Positions 12,228-25,900 of a DNA stretch of 64,000 nucleotides are shown here, piece after piece. The first letter of the stretch is position 1. Each line of letters starts with the position of its first letter. Under the pieces are notes generated by a model. That model was given only the letters and a program-made list of their open reading frames with translations. It did not search any database and was not told where the DNA came from. A program made the position numbers and the translations under genes. This DNA is from Dipylidium caninum (lineage: Eukaryota > Platyhelminthes > Cestoda > Cyclophyllidea > Dipylidiidae): NCBI GenBank assembly GCA_017562135.1, contig QEYB01000533.1, forward strand, positions 124,001 to 188,000, written 5' to 3'.

Positions 12228-13903
12228 TTGGCTGGCGCCGCCGGCGCCGCCACCACAGGCACGTCTTCTCCGCGGGTCATCGACCCTTCCCTTTGCCGCC
12301 GCCGCCGTCGTCGTCGTCGTCATTGATTTCCCCATTTTTATCAAAATCTCTGGCTCATCAACGCACATGAATACAAGCAAACGCACCTCCTTCCCACCTC
12401 CTCTATCCTTCCTCGTCCACTGCTTGTCTATTTATATACTCGTATATGAGCGAAGACGCGTATACCGTGCTCATTTAGGATGTCTCTGCTTCCACTCTTT
12501 CCTCTTCTTGAATTTTTTACAGATTAAAGTGTGTGCGTTCCAAATCCTTTCTTCTATTTCATCCTCTCTTCATCGCGCCTTTTTCACTCCTTTCTTAGCA
12601 GATGACCTGCTTGCCTGTCTCTGTCCATCTGTTTGTGAAGTTAAACGGACTAAACAAAGGCTGTAAATTTCACCACTGTCAGCATATCCGGTTCCCCTTC
12701 ATGGGGCGGGAGTGAGGAATGGAAGGACGAGGAACGGAGGGTTCTCATTCGCTGGCCCTCTCAGCTCGCCTCTTCTTCCTTGGTGTTCCTTATCCCGCCT
12801 ACTTTTCCCACGTTCCCCCCTGCTCTCCCCTCTTCTGCTGCTTTCTCGGTCAAACTCCATTTCTACCACGGTGTTTCACAATTGATGTTGATAAGAATAG
12901 TGCCGAGGGAAGCTGTGGTTTTTTCAGTCATTTCTTGGGGACTTGTCTCTAGGACGCGGAGGCCTTTTGCTTCTTCGTCCTTTGTTGCGGTAAGCCCGGT
13001 GAAATACTTGTCGATGGTATTCTTTTTTTATTACGGTTTTGTTTTCTTTCATTTAAGCGGTCAATCAGCTGTTGCACCTATGTTACTTTTTTACTAAAAT
13101 AATGTTTTCATATGTGCTTTAACTTGGCAAACGGAAAAGGTATCAGCTTATTAGAACACTCATTAGGCAATGAGGTTGTGGCAATGCTGTGTAGGGCCTT
13201 TCGTAGTTTTGCACTTGGATTGTCATTTGCGAATGGCAGCCACTTTATTGACACTAGGGCGTGGGGCAGTTGTTTTTCCTTTGAGGTAGTTTGATTTAGG
13301 CGTTCCATTTCGAGGTGTGAGAGAAGGCGGCGCCGCTAGTCTCTCAATTTCTGCGAATTTAATGGGTACCAGTCAATTCACAATTAAATAATCGCAATAA
13401 AGTGGGGAAACGTGGCGATGGTGGCATATTCTGACTGAAACGGGCCCCGCGGACGCGTCGACTCACAGTCATAGTAAAGATAACGCCTTATGAGGAGCCT
13501 AGTTGCCACGTCGTTCGCCCGTTGCCTTCCCAGAGGGGACAAGCTCATGACGTTTTCGGGTCGGGTCCTGTTTCATTGTTAGGATTTTTCTCTCTCCCCA
13601 TATTGGAACTTACTAAAGTGGCTGGGAAAGGGATTAATCATACTCATATTTGCCATAGTAATAATACTAGTAATTCAGATTGTTAAGTCAGCCATTGATT
13701 ACATTGGGGAAAGGGAGGGGGGAGGCACACAGTTGCTCAGTGATTTTAGAAGAACTGGCGGTGTTTTCAAGGGGAGAAGGAGGGAGAGAAGATCGCAAAT
13801 CTCCGTCCATGGAACCCAAACGGTTTTAACGACGTCAATCACGTGTAAGTAAGATGTGGAGGAGATCTCAGGGCGGTGACCAAGACAGTTGGAAGGTGGA
13901 CAA
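12228..13903. other. Convergent 3' region between PP2A-A and the ERM gene
   Basis: Holds the two 3' UTRs. Candidate poly(A) signals are ATTAAA at 12523-12528 and AATAAA at 13398-13403 on the plus strand, and AATAAA on the minus strand at 13244-13249 for the ERM gene. A GCC/GTC trinucleotide tract lies at about 12295-12322. Open frames around 12.2-13.1 kb show no domain and look like chance. Confidence 0.55.
12523..12528 (+). promoter_or_regulatory. Candidate poly(A) signal ATTAAA for PP2A-A
   Basis: ATTAAA about 296 nt downstream of the PP2A stop. It is the first canonical or near-canonical signal on this strand after the gene. Assigned by position only. Confidence 0.35.
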
Positions 13904-16900
13904 TCATAAAGCTTCGAAGGCGTCTACGCGACGTTTCGTATTCCCACGACGAATTCTGCGAATGGTGTCGAATTTGTTTGTGGGTTCTTTAAACGTTTCT
14001 TCCCTTTCCAATTCGGCGAGGTTGTTTACGCCTGAAGGTGTGTCAACGACGTGGCCGCTGCTCTTCGACCTTCTATGCTGATTTTGGCACTGATGCGCCT
14101 TATTTAATTGTTGTTTCGGTCGCAGCTCTTGATGCAACTCCCGCAGTTTCGCCTTCAGTTTTGGATCTCGGCTTATCGCTGATTGTCGTAACTCCTCGGA
14201 ACGCAAGTTCTCCACCACTGCCGGAGGGAATTCAACAGCTATAATGGAACAATTTACCAATGGAAAGTCTTTGACTTATCAACTTTACGGTGTTTAGTCG
14301 GATCTTGTCCTTTCCTCCCTAAAACCACTGTTTGCTTCTACGTCCTTTTACTACTACTATACATCCATGCAAACATCGGTTCCCTTGCTTGTCTCCAGAT
14401 CCGGGTTTCTGCGGAGGCGAGAGAGAGAGAGAGAGAGCTCAATGAAGCCAACTATCGGCTGACAGCGGACACACGTAAGTCTAAGAACCTCATCTTCGTG
14501 GACAGTCATGATTTTTCTCGAGGTGAGATGACGGTCGGTCATAAAAACATTAAAATATATTGTAATTTCGCAGGGCTGCCCTGCCGAAGCCAGGGGTTTC
14601 ACAAATATTTTCTATAAAAAGTGATGAGAAAAAGATTGGTCGCAGCGCTCTTATCACCACTACCTAATCCGGGCGGGAGCAGGGTTGGTCCCAAAATCGC
14701 AAACTGCGGCACAATCCGGCCACTACCAGCAGTGAGAGGACTTTGCAGTCCTCGAAGTTAGAGAGCGTTTCCGGCGAGGCGGGACTGGCCTCAGCCCCAG
14801 CCCCTGGCTGCCAGCCCACACGCACGCTGAGTTCATCCCCTTTGTGTGCATTCAGGTAGCCGTGATGCAGAATTATAGTGGAAGGAGAGGGTGGGGTGGG
14901 GTGGGGTGTGGCAGATATTCAATTGATGATATGCAGATAAACGGTAACAGTTGCGCCGCCCAGTGGAGGTGATTCGCTCCACCTTCACTGGCGCTTGTCC
15001 AGCGTTTCCCATCAACACCTCCCGTGCGTGTGCTATTGTGTTCACCTCCTTGGACCGGCGACTTTTTTGCGGCTGCAAACTGAAACCGGTGCAGGCCGGA
15101 GGTGGTGCTGACGCCTCGAAGGAGATTTAACCGGTGACCGCACTTACCTCATGTCCACTCGAGTTAATGGATTAAAATGAGTGACAGTCTGAAAATAATT
15201 GGAGAGCCTAGCAGTCTTAAACACTTCGACGCGGCAATTCCCGCTCACTCAAAACCTGACCGTTCCCGTGGAAAGTCGATTACCACAACTTACTGCCTCA
15301 GATGTCGAGATCCAGTTCTCTTGAGTATCCTTCGAGCCACATCAGCCAACTCCCCTCCTCAAACTACTCTTTCGCGGAAGGCTGCGTAAATGGACGGTTT
15401 TGGTAGAAGGAGGCAAAGACAGGGCCACCCTTAGAACCTTTTATTTGGTAATTCTACCCATATATATAGAAGTGGCCGGCGTGGATTCAGAGAGTTGAAC
15501 AAAATCATTGGAACTCGAAGGACTGCAAGCAAACTTTCTTCCTCCTTAGTCCTAATTTCGCAGGTTAAGATACGCTCTAGCAGCGGTAACATTCGTCAAC
15601 TCCCAGTCCCCTCGTCGTGGTGTATAATGTCACGTAAAGTGGCATTAAGTAGGTAGATTTCCAAAGGACCTGCACAGTAAACCTTCTCCATTTAAACCAG
15701 GCCCGGGTAAGTTTATGACCTTCGGTCAAAGTCGAACACAACGACTTTTTCACTTTTGGACCCTGGAATAATTGGCACGTGAGGTACCCCACTCCTTTCT
15801 TACCCGCAACCGGGCGAATAAACAGGAAAGTGCTTCATCGTCTTCGCATGTGTGATTCCGCTGTTCAGGCTCCCGACGGGCAAATTGGCCAATTAGTGGT
15901 AGCATAAGCATTTTTGGTCTAGACAAGGGCACAACTTCCTCTCGGACAAAGCAGTCTGGTCGGCAGTTAAAGCGAGCCTGTCGTGTAGAACCCGTAGAAC
16001 GTCCCATCTGTAATGGTCAGCCCTTCTTGAGGTCTGTCATTTTTCACGGAATTACATCTCTTGGCCTTGCAGCGTGTTTCAGTAGGGAGCGAGTGCGGGG
16101 AAAATAGCGGTGTTGTCCGATTGCATTGTGCAAAATGTTAATATTTCTACTCAGAGAGTTTAAGTAGCATGCCACAAGCAATTTCAAATTGAGTGAACGC
16201 TCAGAATTTTTAACGAAGAAGTCACTTCAGCGCCCTTATTAAGAGCAAAAGCAACGTAAACTAGCTTTTTGCCGTGCAAACATGGGGACAGTATTGATTA
16301 GGGGGCTGGACACTCCCATACCTCGGCACTTGATCGTCCAGTGATGAAAAAACTTCACAACGCTTGTAAGTCAAAAGAATCCCATTTGACAAGCGCTGAG
16401 AAACTTGAGGCAACAAGGTCTTAGCGCGTTTTTACTCCTCGTCTGTGGTGAGCACTCGATTAGTGCTTTATACATGTTTAATGAGTTTTTCAACACAGGG
16501 ACATGCTTAAGCACCCTGTTTTTGTGCCGTGAGGGTTGGAAGGAAAAGGTGGGGGGACACTTACTGTCTATCTGATGCATTTTTCAGGCCTTATGCTACA
16601 TTGCTACCCTAACCGACCACACACTGAATGAATAAATTTAATTTGCAATGATGTCGATGAGTTCCCTTTAGATCTAGGTCTAGACACCTCGAACAAATGT
16701 GGCTCGCTGATTTAAGTAGACGTGGGAACTGAAGTTCTTTAAAAGAACCCGTGAAATCTGTCTAATCTGTGGCTAAAGTCGAAAAACAAGTCCCTGAGCT
16801 TGCGGCATGTTACTGTCGGCCGCGGTGTTATTCGGACTGCAATCTGAGATAGAGGCAAGACAAAGCGCATCTGGCTAAAGTTGGGGGAGGAAATGCTTGG

Positions 16901-19900
16901 CATGTCTGTCGCCGTAGCCTTCATATCGCAGAATTAATGGGGACACACTTGTCGTGAATGGTCATAAGTGGTAAGGGGACATTTGATAAACACATTTCTC
17001 TCCTACTTCTCCATTACCGGGGATCGAGCACTTAGCGGTACTGCAAATCCGCCAGCCGGTTACCAAAACTCCTGCCACCCGAGGAGTGGGCTGCCTGAAG
17101 GGACGAATACTCTTCCTCGCTAAAACTTCACTGGTTTGGCGGAAGAGATTTGACATTGCACAGAGAACATTTGAATGATGACTCCCAGCTTACCTCGGTT
17201 CAACGGAGAGGGTACACATACTTCGCTGACAGCCTCATCGTTCTCGCTGTTGATTGCGCCGCTCAAGTCGGCGGCAGCCCTGGCCTCCATCCATGTGGAA
17301 TCTAGAAGCTGCAGCGCTTCCACGGAGTCTGTTGTCTCCAATCTCTGCCGCGGCAATCGCCACTTTGACGTGGGAGAACGAGTGCGAGGCTCTGGCTCTA
17401 TCGAACGGGTGGCTGATGGAGGCGAATGACGTAGGCGTTGACCGAGTTTGCCTTGCAGAGAGCAGTAGGAGCGGAGGACGGAAGGCGAAGAAGAAGAAGG
17501 AGGGGATGCGGGGTTGGTGGGAGTAACAACAGAATTAGCGGTGGAGGCTCTGGAGGCGGGCGTACTGTTGTGCCGAGGTGGCGTACTTGATATTTGGGAG
17601 AACTCCTCCATGGATGTGGTCAGCGAGGCGACTTTCAAGCCATTGGAACATAATTCGTCGTCGTTCTGGTAGAATTACAGAAAGAGAATGGTTCACGTCA
17701 CCGAGGTCACCAATCCGAAGCCAAAAGGAACAACCACAAAGTATCCCCTGAAGTCAGTTTGACAAAAGCTTTGAGCGAATAATCATTATCTCGACGGTGT
17801 GACCCAACTTAACAAGCGCGATTCAGTTCAACGGGATGGAGAAGTGTGGCAATGCAAGAAGAGGGCGAAGCGGATGGCCTCCGCTGCGTGGTCGGCGTAC
17901 AGAACACGCCCATGATTTTGTTCATTTCAAGGCGGAATCTGGCTCGCACCTCTCGTGGATATTACTAAAGGAAGCGGTTGCGCAGCAACCCAGACAACCT
18001 GCTGTCAGGTTTTTGTAAGAATTCACTGAGGCATCAAGACTGCGGAAAAGTTCACCTCGTTTCTGCTCCACCTGTTCAATCCTCTTTGGGTTAAGTGCCC
18101 TCGAAAGGGCAAAAAGCGCAGTGTCTCCCCACGAAACCGTCCCGACGAGCTATAGTGAAACCGTGCGTTTTTTTATATAGACGGTGAAGCATAAAATCAA
18201 ACTGTCAGCGCCATAACTGCGTTTCGATTGCGAGTATGGGTTTTTTCTACAATAAAAAGCCTTTTTATGCGACAACTCTCTCCCTGTCTTCTGGTTTGGG
18301 CAGACCGGCGAACCAAACAACTGCCAGCCAGAGATTTATGGACCCAGAGAGAGGGCTCACCCAAACTTCTGGTTTCACCGTTGCTGGAGGACTGTTGGAC
18401 TTCTCCTCCGACGGCGAGTGGGAGGAGGAAGTTGATGTTATTCGAAGACGCCTCTCCGCTTCCTCCAAACGCGCCTCCAACTCACGAACCCGACGCTCGG
18501 CCTCTAGGCGGGCTGATCGCTCTTTGGCTAGACGCTCCCTTTTTTAGAGAAAGAGAAGACACGCAACCTTTAATTTTCTTCGGTTGTTTACTTGAACAGG
18601 AGAATTCAACGGGCCTAGAGCTTTTTTGAGTAGATCCCCCTAAGGCGAACTCGGCAGACGGAGTTCTCAATGTGACACTATGGTGAGGTCGCCAACGTCG
18701 TTTGCCTGCAAACACTCCAGGATTAAGGAGTGGATGGGTATTTTGAGATGCCCTTATAATCTCAGGTTCTGATATTCGTAAAGCAATGAACAGACGACGC
18801 AGAAGGCACCTTTTGGGGTCAGAGATTTTTCCTGTCTAAACAGCGCACGTAGGCAGGGACAAAACGCCCATTAAATGTGCACGAAGGCAAAAAAGGTGAG
18901 GGGAGAGGAAGTGATATGGCATTGAAGCGCAGTTGAGAGACATTGCAGCCTGCTCGACACACCCATTGGGGCAACTGTAGTTGTGCACCACGTAAGCAGA
19001 GCCCACACCGCCCACTGGCTGTCCGAAAGACCACGCGGACCCGTCGTGCGGCGTCTTCGCCTCACAAATTTGAGTGTTGTAACCTCTCGGGTTTGGAGAA
19101 TGAGGATGAGAAAAGTATTTTAGTTGCCGACGGGGCTGACTCTCCTCAGGTGAAGAAACCCTCTAATCGTATTTTGTGCGTTAGACACCGCGAGGTCCGA
19201 AGACCCGTCACCCAATCACAAAGTTATCGCGCCGCGAGGAGTGTGTCTCCCGCCCGGAGGAGGGGTTATCGCCCTAATCCCTGCAGACTGCGACTTGAAG
19301 TTTAAGCCACCATGCCGCGCGCAGAGGCCGCTGCGATTTCTCCCGGTGAGCTGACACGGCTGCGAAATCACCGCATAGCGATACAGGGCCAAGTGGGCTT
19401 TCGGGAGGTTGTGCCAACTAACAGGCACAAATGGAAGAAATCTGTCGTATTTAGCGGGCTAAATTGCTGCAACTTCTTCTACGCAATCTTTCATCTCCGC
19501 CTTAGTCATTCTTCAGACTCCCAAGTGGAATGCCATGGCATTACCCACATCACCACGGCCATAAATCAAATATTATCTAAATAAAAGTGGACCTCCTAAA
19601 TGCACGCTAATTGTATCCATGTATTCCTGCTGTGATCATATCAGCGACTGGTGAATTCATGGAAGACGGTTTTTGCTGAGCAAGACACAGTTGACTCCAA
19701 AGGGGCAAAGACGGCCACTGGTAGTCAAGTGGAAATAAGCGCCGTCTCACTCTCCCTCGTCCACATGCCAAATTGCGGTAAAGCGGGAGTTCGCCGGACG
19801 AGATGCCTCCTCCTCCTTCGCCCCCGCACACGCATGCGGTCGTGACACCTCACCGCTAATGCGCACTAAATTTAGCCTCAGGCACTTCCACCGGCCCATC

Positions 19901-22900
19901 CGGCGAAAAGCCACGTGCGCTGCACCGGAGGGTGGACGGTCCGAGCCGGGGCATCGTCTTTGCTGCGTCGTCTCGGTCGAGGCCTTCAGGTCACTCATTT
20001 GGTTGAGCCGGTGGTAGAATAGCATCAACGACATGCAGTAGTACCACGAGGTTATTCACCTGCGCCAAAAGTTTCTCCTAAGGTCAATGGAATATATTTC
20101 CGGCTGGTGGAGTACCATTTCGGGTGACTCTGTTGCAACTTCGTGCAAAAGATCGGCTTCCTCGGGTAAGTAGTCTGTCCGCGCCTCCTCCTTGCAACAC
20201 TTCTAGTTAAGTGCCTAAGACCGAACACTTCGACTACTTCGAACGCCTCTAACGGCACAAGATGCAGTGAAGCAGTGGCAGTCGTCGCGAGAGCAATCGG
20301 CATTAGCATCACTTGCGAGGAGGAGTCGGCTGCTTCGCAAATATTCCACGGCTTTTGAGGGACACCAACCTTCGCCTGCGATGTGATCCAACTCGCGTTT
20401 TGTCCCCACCTAAGTCCCAAATTTCCCGAATCAGGCAGAAGGCGCACGTAATTTGAATTAAGTGGATAGTCTAATTTTTACCAGAGCGAGGCAAGGACGT
20501 TTTAACACTTTTTCCAACCTTCGTAAGGGCACGGTTGTCGCGATAATGGAGTTTGACTGGACATCGTCGGAGGGCACTAGAATCAGACAGTAGTTCTCCG
20601 AGCCACAAAAAGCCTGCTTCCAACAGACCGTCACCCCATTTCAGTGATAATGGTGTAGTGCCATTATTCGCCCGCGAAAACTGGCGTTCACACCAACACC
20701 ATTCGGCCTGTGAACCACGGCCAGTGAGGCGACCGGCAAAACGTACGGGCAGGCAATTGGTGGACAGTAGCTTTCCGACTGTCCGAATCGCTCATATGGA
20801 GGGTGCTTGGGGATAGGAGAAAAGAAAGCAAATGGCACAGACGTCATGGTTTACAAAGGTGTCATTTCCGGAAAAGCACTTCCCTCGACGCACGGTAAAA
20901 TGCATTCCTCCGAGGGTGGAGCCATGCCCGCCTTACATCCCAACATTCTTTGTTCTCAAAGAGACTGAAATAAATTTTTCTTGACTTTAAAGTAGGTGCT
21001 CTGTTTAGGCAGTATAATTGAAAGTGTGATTTAAACAGAATATCCCTCATATGACGAGATAAAAAGTGATTAAAGGTGACTGGAGACGCACCTCTCCATT
21101 TCACGAAAGGCGTTCTCCTCGTGAGCCTGAGAACGCATTTGCTGAACCTCGATGGGAACGGGTTGTCGCCGCCGCACGTAGAGCTCGTTATTGCCGATGC
21201 AGAGCGCAAGGATCTTCTTGTTCACCTTAAGGTTCTTGGTCAGGAACACAAGGTCCTAGGGAAGCACCAAGAAGAGAGCTGTTTCGTAACAAACGCACTG
21301 AAGCTGGAAGAGAGGAGGAGGAGGAGGGGGGGGGGGAAGGGGGAAGGGCTAACCACGTACCGAACTCTTTTTGTCGATTGGTTTGATTGTGAATTTGCGA
21401 TCGTTAAAGGCGATGTTTCGAATTTCGGACCAGGGGAATCCGACCTTCGGTGTTATTCTATAAGGAATTGAATGTAGTTTGGCAAAAAATATGGATAAAA
21501 AGTGGAGTAAAGGCAGTACCACGGGCTCACCGATGTCTCGGAGCAGATAAACCTGGCTTAACTAAACTCCCAATTTGACCGAAAACTCACCCTCACTACG
21601 GAGAATGTGATGACTTCTCCTGTGAACTTGGCCTCTAAGTGTGTACTTCGCCCCACCTTTCCGGAGAAATTTATGGCCTCGTCCAAGGCCTGAAACCCTG
21701 CCGCCTGCTAGAGGCATGTGGAAAAGGTGGACTCGGGAGCGCTGCCACAAAAATACGTAGCAGTGGAGCAACCAAGCTCCTGTCTACTTTTCGGATTGGC
21801 AGGTATCAAAAACAGTAGGCTTTCATTTGCGCATTCGTGACGCTTTATGAACCAATCATTGTTTATGATGTGAGAGACAAAAACTCAATGAAACCTCCCC
21901 AGTGGCCGCTACATTGTGTCGACTGTCGACACAATAGAGGAGGTGCACTTTCCTCGTCCATCAGATACGGAAAAGCGTGAGTAAGGGGGCGAGGGGAAGG
22001 CGCAGAATTTACAAATGCCTCGTAGGTAAAATTTAAATGGCTGTTAGGTTTTACTGAGTGGAGTTTATTGACGGCAGCGGCGCAGTTTCCGTTCCCCTCA
22101 TCAGTCCGCACACCTGCGACTGCAGGTCTCGCGACTGAGCCGACAGTCAGTTCACCAAGAGATGAGGCGTTCGGACTAAGTGCCACGCTGATTTACGCCA
22201 AATATGACCTTTCTAAACAAGTAAAGTGGGAGGCAACATCGCTGCGCGTGAACCGAGAAGGCTCGTCTCCGAAATGAACTCTCAAATGCAAAGTGGGCGC
22301 TGTGTATGTGACTTCACTCACCAACTTTTGCCGTTGCTTCAGTGAGTGAAGAAAAATTGAGGGGGAAGCCCACAGTTGCTTCAAGGATAAAAGTCGCATC
22401 GGTTGGGAGGTGTTCGGACACAAGTTCGGGGGAAGACCGACTGGCACAAGATGAAGGCCACCTTTAGTTTGCGACAATTGGAAGGTCGCGTAATCTGGCG
22501 CGGAGTCATCACTACGGCGCCAGTTAATTTTCCTGGCCCCCCCCTGACAATGAATACTGCTGAGTGAGACCATTTCACAGGTTTTATGTAACCTGGTCCT
22601 ACTCGGTCCCTCTTTCGACGGACGAGAGATCAGAGAAGGGGGAAATAGAAGAGATTTATGCATGCTAAGTTAAAGCCACCTCGCATCAATAGGCCTAAAG
22701 AAGTAGTCTGGGTGCCGTAGGTGAAAAGTAAAAGCCTCTCGTCCTCGCACACTCTCATGCTCAACCTGAGTCGCGTGGTCGAGCATTAATTGCGCCGTTC
22801 TCGGAAGAACTGCGAATGCCTCTGTCGGACCCGAATAAAACCTCGGGGTAAGAGCAAAACTTTACGAATGGTACCACAAATTCACAAAATGCCCTTAGTG

Positions 22901-25900
22901 GACGGCTAGGAGGCCGTTGCTACTGGCAGAACCGGAAGCCCTTTTGAGAGGCGTACAGAGTCTCAGTGAAACCCTGCTGAAGCACTTGTCCTAGAGCTAC
23001 AATTTGATAACATCTACACGCAACTTGGGCGATAGAACAAGCATTTTCGTCTCCCCCCAAAAGGGGCGAGTCAGAAAGGAAAAAAGACTGGTGCGAATCT
23101 GCATATTCGCACCACGGCTCGGAAGGAGTCGACCAAAATTACCTCATGGATGTGAACAGCCATGAGGTAACTTCATCCGTGGCACAACTCTACCGAAAAC
23201 AAGTGTTAATCACCACAAATCCAATTTCCTTACCTCCAAATAACAAGTAGACGATCTGGACAAGTCTAGTCGGGGCAGCTGTGAAAGCGGCGATCGGAAA
23301 GGGCGACAGAGCTAATGAATGACACAATTTTTGTGTGTTAGTTTATCGAAAGCGAGTTGAGCATGGCCTTGGTGAATGCACTGTCGTGTATCGGTAGGAA
23401 CCTCAATGGAACATGCGAAGGGTTAAGGTTATGAATGAAAGACTGGCTCTGTCCTCAAAAAGCCACGAAACAGGCCCGCCTCGACCCTACAGTCTATACC
23501 CGAGTTCGTAGTTTCATCTGGTTCGAGAACAATGAGAGATTGTTGTGGGGAGGATGTCATTACCTAAGTGCAACGCCCTCCAAGTGGGCGGGGCGGGTGG
23601 GAGGCCACTTTGGTGAGCCGACCGAGGCGTAACTGCGTCCTTTTGGGAAAACTTTGTTCCCATTGACGGCACTTTACTGCCTCTGGTTGTCTCAGGGCAT
23701 CTTGACTAGGATTAGTTTGTCAGCAGCCAAAAGACGCCTGGAAGGAAGGCGGCGCCGGCTTACGACTACTAATGGGAGCTCCACGAATTCACCCTAAGAA
23801 CCGCTTTACCAAAGTCATCTCACCAGACGACGTGTGCGCCTCGAGCTGATCTCGGCGAAGATGGGGAATCGGCAGTGAGGAAATCTACTTTCGGATTGTG
23901 GAAATTGGAGGGAGCAATGTAAGAATGGCGGGTAGAACAAACTATATTGTGTTACTAGCGGGGTGGTTGCAAAATAAATCCTTTTTTACTACCTAGACTC
24001 TTAAGCAAAACTCGCTATCTTCAACACTGGTTACCACCGGAGAGGAGAAATGTTAAAGCGCAAATATGACAATACGCGTATGGGTTAATTTATTCATAAA
24101 AGCGTCGTAGGTCGAAGTCTCTTCCCATGCAGGGATGCCACTAGTCGACAGCGAATTGATTTCGTGGCGCACATAGTGAGCGGCCCAAATTCCCGAAGCG
24201 CACATTTTGTTGCCAAGGCGACAATCAGGTTAAATGGAATTTTAGACGGAAAAGGTAACTACCAGGAGGCGTTTCTATTCCTTCGAGAAAACTATCTATG
24301 AACAGAAGTTAACGCTGTAGCGGGGGCGACTTACTTGTCCGGAGGTTTATAGATGGCCAGACCCATGGCGTCGATGCCGAGGAGAAGTTCGGTGCCGCGG
24401 CGGTTGTAGATATCAAAGAAGTCCACACCGTACGTCTCTAGGCCCTCGGCGATCTCGAGGTAATGCAGCATCGCGGTTTGTGGGTACATACCACTGTGCT
24501 CGTCGTACCACCGAAATACCATGCGAATCCAGTCCTGCGATTGGAGGTCGTGGTTAACCAAGGTGCTGAAGGCACAAATCAATGCATAAATGTAACCCTC
24601 AAGGACTCTCTTATTCTCCCCCAAAGGGTCAGAGAGGCTCGCCATGCTGCATTTATCACGCAAGTCCTTTTCTTCTCAAATAGAGAAGAAGTTCAGCTTG
24701 GAGGGTTTTAAGCAAAAGCACTGACTGCCACTGGTGGTGAGAGAGTCACCGACATGAAAGCTATGTGACTACTAAAACTCGCACGACAGAGGCCTTAGGG
24801 GTGCAAGACACCAGCGTTACCCCTTCCCTCGGGTCACCTGCCGCACCCATTTTCGACCTGTCCGCCACACAAACTTGTCGACGGCTATTTCACGGTAGAC
24901 AAAACTCCGGGCTGTGAGTCAACTCCCCGTGGGGCTGCGAACAACCCAGGACCGCCCGCATATGCAGACTCGACCGCACCTGCGCACGCCATCGAGCCGT
25001 CCTCCGACATCGTAGCTCGGAATTATGAGAGACGCTAGGGGTGGATCTCTTCCGCCTACTTCCTTGGGCATTTCATTTGCAGACTCCTGAAAGGTGGAAT
25101 TCAGCCGCATTGTTGTTGGCGGCGCTAGTCGTACGAGGCAGAACTCGGGGCTGCCTCTTTTGATGGGCCCCGTCTGGGAAAAAGGTCAGCGACGCAGAAC
25201 ACAGTTGTACGTAGGTGGGCGCCTTCGCCTAGCGCCAGCGCAATAAACGAAGGCATGCAGGGACAGGGCCACTTTATTCCTCATTCGTGTTGAATGCGCG
25301 TGTTCGGGAGACTTGGTGGACGGGTCGCCAGGACGGAGAGAAAAAAACGGCTATAAAGGCAACGTTATGCTTTCGGACACTTTTTTAATGGAAAATTCAT
25401 CCACGTTAGCTTGGGAGAAAAGCGGACTTGAAAAATCGAGGTGATGAAGAGTCGCTCTGTTATGATTACCTCGCTGACCGGCTCAAAGGACGCCAAGTAG
25501 AGACCCTGGCGACGCCTCACTGATGTGCCGAATTTGGCGCCGCGCGAAATAACAGCCCGGAGGAGCAGATCAGCAGAGCTACTTATGCAGTCAGGGTTCT
25601 TGTGTGCGCGCTAACGACGCAAAAAAAGTGCATTTTCGATATCACCACGTGTGAGCTGAAAGCCCAAGTCTCTCGGGACTGAGAAAACAAAGTGGGCCAC
25701 TTATCTGATCACTTGGAAGTATCCGCATTAAGGATTCATTAAGAAGGGAAACGGTCTCTGAGGGCCTAGTGTTTTAATTCAGTTATTAAGGCAAAACGTG
25801 AGCAATTTTAACAGTCTCTTTGCTGTCCGTACTTACATTGGTGCTGTTCTATCCATAGGAATGACTTTTTCCATCTCCGCTCCTGGTAGCGAACACACCT

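Noticed and set aside
12166..12666. Plus-strand 166-codon frame overlapping the PP2A end
   Set aside because: It is a shifted frame of the last PP2A exon running into the 3' UTR; low-complexity and no domain.
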